Positions 1-9,450 of a DNA stretch of 64,000 nt are shown here, one piece after another; the first letter of the stretch is position 1; each line of letters opens with the position of its first letter. The stretch spans positions 2,943,734 to 3,007,733 of the forward strand of contig NC_035178.2 of NCBI RefSeq assembly GCF_001659605.2, written 5' to 3'. This stretch comes from Manihot esculenta. Its lineage: Eukaryota; Streptophyta; Magnoliopsida; Malpighiales; Euphorbiaceae. Both the position numbers and the translations under genes were made by a program. Under the pieces are notes generated by a model. The model was not told the DNA's origin. It saw only the letters and a program-made list of their open reading frames with translations, and searched no databases.

Positions 1-170
1 GAACAGATGGTGGATGGGTGAGTTGCAATTTTATAAAAAATAAAACATAACACTTCTCTTTGGACTATCATTTGATTCATTTTTGCTGTTCATCCACTAG
101 AATCTTGTTCCTATTGAGATCCTTTTATGTTGGTTGATCTGATGTTCATCTTCTGTGAATGTATATGCAG

Positions 171-389
171 TTCAATGACATATTGAACACAATTTTCTCG
201 TCGCCTCCAGCCGTAGCAATGATCACCGGAACGTTGCTGGATAACACACTTGATGCGAGGCATACGATCAATGACAGAGGAATTCCATGGTGGAAACCTT
301 TCCAGCATCGCAAAGGGGATGTTCGAACTGAGGAGTTTTACAGTCTTCCTCTCCGGATAAACGAGTGGTTGCCCTCTAGATTTCTCTGA
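171..389 (+). CDS. Nucleobase-ascorbate transporter (NAT family), last exon, partial
   Basis: This is the C-terminal exon of a membrane permease of the NAT/NCS2 family, whose members move purines, uracil or ascorbate across membranes. A polypyrimidine tract and TGCAG acceptor end at 170, and the frame then runs 72 codons to a TGA at 387-389. The protein tail reads FNDILNTIFSSPPAVAMI, then GTLLDNTLDA, DRGIPWWKPF, RTEEFYSLP and a final NEWLPSRFL. This matches the last transmembrane segment and conserved cytosolic tail of plant NATs, and the PWWKPFQHR stretch is closest to the long NAT11/NAT12 branch as I remember it. Everything upstream lies outside the window. A possible polyadenylation signal AATAAA is at 652-657. 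The substrate cannot be told from this piece. Confidence 0.85.
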   Translation, partial: FNDILNTIFSSPPAVAMITGTLLDNTLDARHTINDRGIPWWKPFQHRKGDVRTEEFYSLPLRINEWLPSRFL

Positions 390-1758
390 AAACAAAAACA
401 CTTTCACCTAGTTGTATAGTAGGCATACGAGTACCAAATTTCATGTTTATATGCATGATGAGGCATCAACATTCAAGCAGGTCTTAAATCTTAAGAAGAC
501 AAAAACTGTAACTATTGGGGAATGTTTTTCTTTTTGCCTTTTTTTTTAATATTGTAGTTGCAGTTGTTCCTTTCGTAGTTTGCAGTTTATCAGTTTATAA
601 GAGAGTGAAAATAGAAAGCTCTTTCATTTTCTTTCTTTCTTTTTTTCTGGGAATAAAGAAATAAAAAAGGGAAAGTCAAATTAACCCATTTCAGAAATTA
701 GATTCACAAGACTAAACCGTGAGAAATTCCCCAATAATTTAATCAACTTTGCTTGTATAACTTAATTTATTATTAATTTTTGTTTCAGGGAAAAAAAAAT
801 TAAGTTTTGCATTAGAGAATTTTTATGATACCATATGTCAGTTTGCATCATGACTAAATAATTTCGTCGCATTGGAGCTTGGACCCTCCTCTTTAGAGCG
901 TATCCCTTCAATTATTTTCTTGATTTAGAGTTTAATTACTTCACGACTCAAATGTCATGATTAAAGCTTGATAGGTACAATACAACTAGAGGGTATGATT
1001 CCTTTAAAGGGAAAAAAAAAAATCAAAGATTTATAGATATCTTAATCGATTTTTTTTAACTGTAAAAAGTAACAAGGTCTCAAATCTAAAGATTTTAATT
1101 TATTATATAATTTATTAATTATTATTTTTGGTTTATTATATATCATATCTATTGTTTCATTCGCTTTTAACTAGAATTTGGGAATCTCTAATTACAAATT
1201 TAACTAAGCAGTTGCTCGTTGAAGCTTTCTTTCAGCTACAGTTGTTAAAATTTGTTTTTTTGAAAAATTAAAATTAATTATTTGGTTTCTATAAATTACA
1301 AAGTCAATGATTGTATTCCCAACATTCCAAGTTTATTAATTATCATCTTTCTTTTTATTAAATTACTTGCAAGTGTGTATATTTTAACGAAAATGAAAAT
1401 CCACGCCTAGTTTCCTTTTTCAACTAAGACTCAAAGTCTTAGCATAAAAGCCGAAGGGGAGATCATAAAGAACGACATGGAAGGACAACTCGCATCTCGA
1501 AATGATACAACTGAGTATTCACATTCCATAACACTTGGCTTGGCTGTTGGCTCCATTACATTCTGTTAATAAACAATCTCATTTTAGTTCAATATCAGTA
1601 CTTAATATACATCAGTTTCAGATTACAATTATCAGCCACCAATGAGATTTTAAAGCATTGATTTCAGTCAATATGTACAAACGAGCAGAAGCCAGAGATG
1701 AGGAAATGCAGAAAGTGTAACTATGTTGTGTTATAACTCCATTCATTTTAAAGATTCT
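390..1758. other. Intergenic spacer between convergent NAT and OSB genes
   Basis: AT-rich spacer between the NAT gene (+) and the OSB gene (-), which converge here. It contains the presumed NAT 3' UTR with AATAAA at 652-657. I see no other gene, repeat or RNA structure. Confidence 0.6.
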
Positions 1759-4057
1759 CTAGATCAGTTCCTCACCGTCAAACTTCCATTTAAAGACATT
1801 TTCCCCTTGGCCTTGTTTTGCCATATTGGAATCATGAAACTGGAGCTGCCTTTTGACCCATGGGGGATCATCCTCACTCATCCAAAGAGCTTCACCGGAG
1901 AACTTGTGCTTAAAATCTGGTGACCGTGAGTTTTTCTTATTTTGCCTATTGTCCCTCCATTCATGTGGGTTTCTGAAAAAGACATGCCATAAGTGGTGCT
2001 GGCTTTTCCTTCCAATGCCAGATTCACATCCACCTTGTGCACGCCTTTGTTTTGCAATTTCCAAGTCAAGCAATTGCAGTTGTCTTTTGACCCATGGGGG
2101 ATCATCCGGCCTCAGCCAAAGATTTTCACCAGTATTCTTGTGCTTAAAATCTGGTGAAGATGAATTTTGTTTATTTTTCCTCTTATCCCACCATTCATAT
2201 GGCTTGCAAAAGAACAATTGCCACAAGTACAGATGGTTTGCGCAATTTCCCAAGCCACTTTCACCTGAATCCGTTGCAAGAGACATAGCTAGAGATAAGG
2301 ATGGAAGAAAAGAAAATGTTAAGGATAAAGGAAATAAAGGATACATTAGCCTATGTCACTAATAATGTAATAGAAACATTCCCAATAAAACAGCAAGCTT
2401 GATTCCTATAGGTTCAAGTTGGGAAATTTGGCCTTGTCCTAACATACCTAGCTCTCGTTGGGAGGAGGTTTTTTAAAGAAGTTGTACGAAATTGAGAAGG
2501 TTTTCTTTTTAAAATCTCTAAATACCTTTGAAAACTTTCCATTTCTCCCAAAAAAAATTATAAAGATTTAAAAACCATGAAAAACCTTATTTTAGAAAAT
2601 CTTACTTTACCATAAATGTACCAACGCTCAAATTAAGCATTCCTGCCAGGAAAGCTTTTGAGCTGAATACTTCTTTCTCATATGCAAAGAAGCAGTGAAG
2701 CCCAGAAAATGGCTAATTACTAGGATAAGTCTTCTCATTACTTTGTCAGTAAAACACATCTTATACTGTCAATCCACTCCATCTAAAGTTATGTCCTATT
2801 AAGTTGAATTGCAAATTGTTTCTAATTTGAAACCTCATATTAACTACATCAGGAGTAAGGCAAAAGGCAGATTGACATTTGCATTAAAATATACTTCAAT
2901 AAATAGTTAAAAGCTGATACCTCTCACTGATTGTGATTCCTTTGTTCTTTCGATGGGCTTTGATTGTGATTCCACAGACTTCTGGCAGGGCTTTGATTGT
3001 GATTCCACAGACTTCTGGCAGGCCTTTGATTGCAGTTCCTCGGGGTTTTGGGAAATTGGGCCTTGATCACACGGTGCAACATAGTACAAATCTTTTACAA
3101 TTATCTACAGAGAACACACGAAATCATCAAATTTTCTGGAGTCCTAGATATAATTATGCAGATAGAGAAAGTGAGCAAATGTGTTCGATGTGCATCTATG
3201 CTCGCCCTCTTAAATGATTAAGGGTACAAATAACCCCCAACTTCTACAGCATCCTGTAAACCCAACCTTCCCGACATGGTGACAAAATTTTGATTCTGTG
3301 CATAAAACATAAATTGTTGGTCATTTTAAGAATATCAAGCTTCAGTTGAATGGCACGTTCATTCAAACCATCGAAACATAATAGAGCAATATAAAGAAAA
3401 CATATGAATTGAAAAGAAACGTACCAAAATTACATGACTAGAGATGAAGGGAAATAAACAAATTGCCAATATGCACCTTGTAAAATGATATGAGGTTTCC
3501 ATTCCCATCGGCCTTCTTGTAAGACCCTAAACGTCCCGAAACATACACAGTATCGTTTTTCTTCAGATGTTGATTTCCCACTTTTGCCATATCATCCCGC
3601 ATCTCCACTTGCATTCTGTTCATAAATTCTAAAATCTTAGTTCACCGATATATGGAAATCCCAAAAGAATCAATACAAAAAAGAAACGGCAGGCTTCAGT
3701 GGTCGCTAACCTAAACGTACAATTTGAACGACCAGGGTATCCCACATGGATAAAGGTATAAGCCCCAAAATCGTCGCCTTTTGTCTTGTAAATCTCCAGG
3801 GGCCCACCAACGCGTCCAATAAAGCTGACAGAATTCTCCAGCTGAGGTTGCCACCTTATGGTGGTCGGCCGCTGGTGCTGGAGAGCATGTCGATAAACAG
3901 AGCTGCCTCCTTCTTCCGCTTCAACGTCGTCTTCATCGGTAGAGGAACTGAGTGATCTAGGGATTGCAGACGAATACGAGGAGAAGGAAGCGAGTCTTTG
4001 AAGTGAAAATAGAGTAGCGTTCCTAATTAGGAATTGGAAAGGACACGCCTTCTTCAT
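1759..4057 (-). CDS. Organellar single-stranded DNA-binding protein (OSB family), 4 exons, 391 aa
   Basis: OSB proteins bind single-stranded DNA in mitochondria or plastids and restrain recombination of the organelle genome. My model has exons 4057-3711, 3615-3477, 3104-2921 and 2264-1759, all GT-AG, totalling 1176 nt with frame kept. The ATG is the first in frame; the frame opens slightly upstream but without ATG. Residues 1-40 are rich in S, R and hydrophobics, like a transit peptide. An OB-fold of the SSB type spans about 75-175 (SVSFIGRVGGPLEIYKTKGD, YVSGRLG). Two C-terminal PDF motifs, the family hallmark, lie at about 237-286 (SSPDFKHK, then DPPWVKRQL) and 315-364. Between them and the OB-fold, exon 3 has a coding 33-bp tandem repeat. 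Two PDF motifs fit an OSB2/3-type protein, but the target organelle is not resolved. Confidence 0.9.
2953..3042 (-). repeat. 33-bp tandem repeat inside OSB exon 3
   Basis: A 33-bp unit occurs as one full copy at 2977-3009, a near-identical copy at 3010-3042 and a partial copy just before 2977. On the minus strand it encodes an 11-residue repeat of the form QKSVESQSKPC. The length is a multiple of three, so the frame survives. It sits in the linker between the OB-fold and the PDF motifs. Confidence 0.8.
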
Positions 4058-4237
4058 GCATTCCAAGTGTAATTACAGATGAGAAATGACATACATGGTT
4101 TGGTAATTGAGAAATCGTCCGGCTACGAGTTTTTTCTGGCGGTATTTGAAGGGTGGCGCGTCGCCGGGTTTGTAAATTCTGACAATCTGCTTAATTGCAA
4201 CATAAACTAGCAAAATTAGAAGGAAACAGAAAAAGGA

Positions 4238-4299
4238 TTAGGGTTTAAGGTTTAAAGGCTTTCAGGCCCAGTTTTTTCCAAGCGTAGTAGGCCTGGGCC
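4238..4299 (-). promoter_or_regulatory. Telobox and site II elements upstream of OSB
   Basis: Upstream of the OSB start codon lie an AAACCCTAA telobox (minus strand, 4238-4246) and two site II motifs, GGCCCA at 4265-4270 and TGGGCC at 4294-4299. In plants this pairing is known from promoters of genes for replication, ribosomal and organelle proteins expressed in cycling cells, which suits a nuclear gene for an organelle DNA-binding protein. Function is inferred from motif identity and position only. Confidence 0.5.
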
Positions 4300-4319
4300 T
4301 ATTTAATGAATACACAGCA

Positions 4320-5164
4320 TTTTTATAGAATTTTCCTGTTATATAAATGTTAAGTAGAAGTACGTTTAATAGGTTTGATTTAAATTAAATTAAATTAAAT
4401 AAATTAAAATTAAAATTAAAATATTTATTAAAATTAAATTAAATTATATAAAAAATTGATGTAAATAAAATTAATCTAATTTAATAGTATTGATTAATTT
4501 TTTTTTATATTTTATTTTAAGTATTAAATAATTTAATTAAAGTATTTTAAACTTGTTTAAAGTTTAATCTATATATTATTAAAAAATATAATATTAATAA
4601 GTATTCAGTTTTGATTTTTTCCAATCAAATTAAAATAATTAAATTTTTAAAAATTAAAATTAAAACTAATCAAATAAAATATAAAATTAAACTGAATTTT
4701 TAAATTAATTTAATTTAATTAATTATTTTAATCTAAATCAAATATTAGTCTCCTAAATATTAGATAATATTTTTATAATTAGAAAAAAAATTATTGAGTT
4801 TCGATAGTGTATAAAAACTCATTAAATATTTTTATTTTTTATAAATATATTAACAACTTTTCTAAAATTTTAAATAAATTATTAACTACTAATTTTATTT
4901 ATTAAAAATTAGACAAAAAAATAGTAAGTTTTCCTCTATTGTCTCTTTATAACTCAATATTTTTATTTTTTTTTCTTTTTAAAATTTAACTTCTTATTTC
5001 CTTTCCCATGCAAGACGATTTCGATTGATTATCGATAAAAAATTTAAATATTATTATTCCTATAGAGAGTTTCAGAGATATTCCAATCAATTTTCATAAT
5101 ATATAGATTTCTTTGACATATTTATGTCAGAAATTCTCGAACAGTTATTGTATTAAAAGATTTG
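4320..5164. other. AT-rich spacer with simple AAATT-type repeats
   Basis: Extremely AT-rich DNA with runs of TTAAA/AATTAAA units near 4380-4450. No gene or structured element is recognisable. Confidence 0.6.
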
Positions 5165-5830
5165 ATTCCTAATTACAAGCCAGACGTTTTATTTTTCATA
5201 GAAATAAAAATTATTAGCTCTCGTATGAAATATTTTTATAATTTTTTACATTTTGATGATTGTTTCTCAGTTAATAGACAAAAATTGAGAGGAGGTATTT
5301 TATTAACGTGGAAGAGTTAGGGGTTTGTTTATGTAGTTGACTTTTATTCAAATTTTATTGATTCGATTGTTTCAAAAAGTAATGTTGGATGGAGATTTAC
5401 TAGTTATTATGGGTTTCCGGAATCGCAACAACGACCTCAATTTTAGAACTTTATTCGAGTTTTATTTTGTAGAAACTCTGTTTCGTTATTTTGTTTGATA
5501 GACTTTAATTATTTATACTCGAAAGATAAAAAAGAAGGAGAAATATCTTTGTCAAATTATCTTATATAGGGGTTTAGACATATACTTAACGAGTATTTTT
5601 ATCAAATTATTTTATGCAGAGATTTGATTTTGAACGATTGTAAATTTTTATTAAACTCTGATATTTTTATTAGATAAATTCGTTGTAATACTACTCTAAT
5701 TATTTATACTTTGATTAGAGAATCTATCAGATATGATCGTCTCTTTTTAGTATGATATCCCTCTTTATATAATAAAATTTTATTAATATAATAGATTAGT
5801 TTTGCTTTTAAAAAAAAATAAAAAAAATCC
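5165..5830 (+). pseudogene. Decayed LINE (L1-type) endonuclease remnant with A-rich tail
   Basis: Reading across stops and shifts gives protein-like pieces in the order of a plant L1 apurinic endonuclease domain: KPDVLFFIEIK, a DDCF-like stretch, RGGILLTWKS, WRFTSYYGFPESQQR, then DFNYLYSKDKKEG. A degraded tail segment comparable to the DRFL...DHSPLL region follows, around 5640-5760. The copy ends in an A-rich run at about 5811-5827, as expected for a LINE 3' end. No reverse transcriptase is visible between endonuclease and tail, so the copy is internally deleted or made of fragments. The unusual T/A enrichment suggests long decay of methylated cytosines. Confidence 0.6.
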
Positions 5831-7164
5831 AAAATTAAGTGAAAAGTTATTATCTTAATAAAAATAAAAGAAATTTTTAAAATGGAAAATTTCTCTCTAG
5901 ATGTTTTTACAACGTTTAAATTGATCTTTTAAAACTGAAAGTAATTAAATAGTTGGTGAGCATGGATGATGATGATGATGTCTTTTAAATGAATCCGGAA
6001 GAGTAGACGTACACATTTTAACCATTGAATAATTTCCCATGAAACTCAAAATGGGCCTCAGTTATAGTATATTGGTCTCCTTTGGCCCAAAAAATGAAAA
6101 AGAAAAAAGGATGCTGGGCTGAGGATGGGCCTGGACCATGCCCTTGATTGATTGTAGATATTACAATTTCATAAGACCTCTCTTCATAAGCTTAGCTACC
6201 ATTTTAATTCTCATGAAAATGTAATTATGCATGTTTAATTTAATTAAATCCGGTTCCTAAGAGATAAAATCCAAGCCAGAGTATTACTGATAAATATAAA
6301 CATTTACAATATGCATGTATCTCTTTGTTGAAATATAATAATAAAATCCAAAAAAGCAGAACACGATTTTCGGTACATTTCATTTTCACCCATCACTTTT
6401 TGGTTTCCCTAATTCTTTCTAAAACCATCCCTTTTTTTATTTCACGGCCTTCAACCTGTTACCTATTATATTTTCTTTTATTTCAATTTGTCCAATAGTA
6501 ATATGTATCAAAATTTGCTATAACTTTTAATGATATATATTTGTTATGTATAAAATAATCTTGCTTTAATCCATTCTTTTAATTTTTTGTTTTTCTGAAT
6601 ACTGATTTTTAACACGTGTGTATATGCGTATGAGCAGCATTTCTTTCACTTTATAAACGTTTAAATTCTTTTTCTTTTTTTCCAATTGAAAAAGAAGTTA
6701 CTTAGCTCTCTTGTCTTGGTGGTCAACTGTTCACACTCGCACTTTTCTCTTTATGTATATAATGTTTTGAAAAAATAATAATATTGGATGTTTAAAATGA
6801 TTATATATTATCAATTGGTTATTATTAATCTTAAATATTAAATATTATGCGAGATTATTTTATTTAAATTATAACTCTTTTAGAGTAGTGTTAATTATCA
6901 TATACCATAATTAATAACCGATTAAAAAAATATATTATTTTTAATATTAAATTTTGATGAATAATATGAGAAGCAAAATAATTATCAAGGTTTATGTGTA
7001 ACTGATACTTAATTTGAGTATTAAATATTAATAGCATATAATTATTTGAATTCTGAAGTATAACAATATTTTATTAGCTTGAAAAGGAATTTTAGAGGCT
7101 GAACTTGGTTAACTTAACTTTTGAATTGGGCTCCAATGAAATTAGTAGTTCGACCTGCTGATCA
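5831..7164. other. AT-rich spacer with a small cluster of TGGGCY motifs
   Basis: Mostly AT-rich and featureless. At 6052-6131 there are four site II-like motifs: TGGGCC at 6052, GGCCCA at 6084, TGGGCT at 6115 and TGGGCC at 6126. No transcription unit starts nearby, so their meaning is unclear. Confidence 0.4.
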
Positions 7165-7172
7165 GTTCCCAT

Positions 7173-7641
7173 TAGGGCTGAGCAGAATCCGGTTCAAACC
7201 GAAAAAACCGACCGAATCAAACCGATTTGAAATTTTGATTCGGTTTTTTATACATTTCGGTTCGGTTCGGTTCTAAATTTCAGAAATTCTGGTTATTTCG
7301 ATTCGGTTCGGTTTTGATAAAAAAAACCGAAAAAATCGAACCGAACCGATTAGGGATAATAATATATTTTTTCAATAATATAGAGAAATTAAATTATATT
7401 AAAATTAAAATATTTTAATTAAATTTTAAAATACTAAAAATAAAGAGTAAAAAATTAAAAAAATATTAAAAATCGAAACCGATCAAACCGAACCGAACCG
7501 AACCGAATCAGACCGGTTCGGTTCGATTCGGTTTCTGACCAAAATCGGTTCGGTTCGGTTTTCATAAAAACTAAAATTTCGATTTTCGGTTTATTCGGTT
7601 CGGTTCGGTTTTGAATCGAACCGACCGAATGCTCACCCCTA
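7173..7641. mobile_element. Non-autonomous hAT-type foldback element (MITE-like), 469 bp
   Basis: The element begins TAGGGCTGAGCA and ends TGCTCACCCCTA, terminal inverted repeats with one mismatch. The 8-bp sequence GTTCCCAT directly repeats on both sides, at 7165-7172 and 7642-7649. An 8-bp duplication and TAGGG-type termini fit the hAT superfamily. Both arms are packed with TTCGGTTCGG / CCGAACCGAA blocks that are complementary to one another and surround an AT-rich centre near 7350-7465, so the whole element can fold into a long hairpin. It has no transposase. Open frames inside it are only repeat translations. Confidence 0.8.
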
Positions 7642-7649
7642 GTTCCCAT

Positions 7650-8397
7650 TCCAATCACTTTAAGGGAAAATTACAACCTTCCAAACCATGACTGGAATTA
7701 CTACCATGTGCTCTTTACCTCTTCCAAATCCTAATCCTCAACCCACCTTCTCTTTTTTTTTTTTTTTTTTTTTTAATATATATCTGTATATTTGTATTTA
7801 TTTTATTTCATTGCTATAAAATAAAGTTCAAGAACCCATTAAAACGCTTTCTTAATAGTAAGTAGAACTAATATTTTTTTTTTTTAAGATAGAACTAATT
7901 TTTAAATTTTTCTTAATAGTTATATTTTAATTCAATTAAACATTATTACTTGCTATTTTAAACAATGCTAAACACACCTTAGAAAGCTATCTCTTTTTAT
8001 ATATTATTTTTCTCTCTAAAAACTCTTTCAAAATAAGTGTTAATTTTAAGAAAGTTTGCCTTCTGTTAGTAACGGATTTTCCTTCCGGTCTCCACTGTCC
8101 TTTTCTTCTCCTTCTTTATCTCTCTCCTTTATTTATTTTTTTTTCTGTTCATCTTTTAGAAATTTGCCAAATCCACCGAGGGGCTCTTGCTCTCTTTTAT
8201 CAATTTAACTTTAAATTACGCAACCATATTATTAAATAAATTAATTAGTTATCCAAACCTTTAATTTGAGACATTCATAATCTTTTTATATTTTGGACTC
8301 CTTGTGAAAAGGATCGGAAAATACATAAAAAAAATTCCTATTAACAAACAGGAAATTAACTAAACCCAACAAAAACAACACCAGCAGTTTGTTTCAG
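7650..8397. other. Spacer downstream of the MYB gene
   Basis: AT-rich spacer with a poly-T run around 7750-7774 and pyrimidine-rich stretches near 8090-8150. It contains the 3' flank of the MYB gene on the minus strand. No further gene is seen. Confidence 0.5.
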
Positions 8398-9141
8398 CTA
8401 ATGAAAACCCCATGTAGTCTCATTTACAGTAGAACTCATATAATCTCGCACTTCCCTCGCAATCACATTCCTCATCACATCCCAAAACCCAGATGGAAAA
8501 TTATCCACTCCCCTCTCCGTTTCCATTTCACTGCTACCGCTACAAATACCACCACTACCACCAATCCCCGGCTGCCCCAGAGTCAACGCAGTCAACGCTT
8601 CCTCTTCTTCTTCTCCTACCGCCATGCACCTTCCAGATCCTGATGTTGCTGCTGCTGCTACACCACCACCTTCATTAATGCTGTTATGATCAATAGTACT
8701 CTCCATCGTCATTTGATGCTGCTGTTCTCTTGTCCTTCTCTTCAATGTCGAGTTCCAATGGTTCTTCACCGCATTATCAGTTCGACCTGGTAGCAATCGA
8801 GCAATGGTTGCCCACCGATTACCGTACCTAGCTTGGGCGGCCAAAATGGTCTCATCTTCAGCTGGAGAAAATGGACGATGTTCCACGTTTGGGCTTAGCT
8901 GATTGCACCATCTAAGCCTACATGATTTACCTGATCTCCCATTAATATATCTACTTATTAAGGACCAATTTCTGGGTCCGTGTCGCTCAACAAGGCGGGT
9001 GAGAATCCGGTCCTCCTCTGCACTCCATGGACCTTTTATACGCTCCGTTTTGTTCCCCTTTCTTGGTGTAGAATTGTCATTAAAAGAAGACTCAGATGAA
9101 GAAGATTCTGAAGAAGTAGAACACATGTTCAATGCTTCCAT
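8398..9141 (-). CDS. R2R3-MYB transcription factor, subgroup 22-like, 247 aa
   Basis: Nuclear DNA-binding regulator of the MYB44/70/73/77-like group, a group linked in Arabidopsis to ABA, auxin and stress responses. It is a single exon, which is usual for this subgroup. The R2 repeat spans about 35-85 with spaced tryptophans W39, W59 and W78 ([26 protein letters not shown]). R3 spans about 88-136 with F91, W110 and W129 ([29 protein letters not shown]). The C-terminal part has ALTLGQPG at about 185-192 and [17 protein letters not shown] at 219-235, resembling the subgroup's conserved tail motifs. I place the start at the ATG just before the serine-rich N-terminus (residues 8-20). The frame stays open upstream, but that reads as 5' UTR. 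Which of the four paralogues it matches is not decidable here. Confidence 0.9.
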   Translation of the reverse strand: MEALNMCSTSSESSSSESSFNDNSTPRKGNKTERIKGPWSAEEDRILTRLVERHGPRNWSLISRYINGRSGKSCRLRWCNQLSPNVEHRPFSPAEDETILAAQARYGNRWATIARLLPGRTDNAVKNHWNSTLKRRTREQQHQMTMESTIDHNSINEGGGVAAAATSGSGRCMAVGEEEEEALTALTLGQPGIGGSGGICSGSSEMETERGVDNFPSGFWDVMRNVIAREVRDYMSSTVNETTWGFH

Positions 9142-9256
9142 TACAGAAAAAAAAAAAAAGCTTTCGAAAGGAAAAGCGAGATAGAGAAAGATTTTGGGTA
9201 GTGGGGTTTGAACTTTGATCGAGAGGTACAATAGAAGAGGAAGATGGGCGAATGTG

Positions 9257-9264
9257 TTTATATA
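9257..9264 (-). promoter_or_regulatory. TATA box of the MYB gene
   Basis: On the minus strand this reads TATATAAA, about 115 bp before the MYB start codon. That is a plausible spacing for a core promoter and a 5' UTR of roughly 80-90 nt. Confidence 0.5.
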
Positions 9265-9450
9265 TGAATGGAAAGAGAGAAGAAACGGAGAGGTGCATGA
9301 ACTTGGTTCGGCGCCCAATTTGGTGTTTTTTAACTTGGTAAGAGCAGAAGGGCTTCTTCCTGGAAACTGGCTTTTGTAAAGTTGGTGGCTATGCACACCT
9401 TGGGTTCTGTTACCATTTGTTCTTTTTTTGATTTTCTTTTCTGTTATCAA

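Noticed and set aside
1853..2362. 169-codon plus-strand open frame
   Set aside because: It is antisense to OSB exon 4; its internal repeat mirrors the two PDF motifs.
7455..7658. Minus-strand open frame rich in RTEPNRFG-like repeats
   Set aside because: It is a translation of the TTCGG blocks of the hAT-type foldback element and extends past its end.
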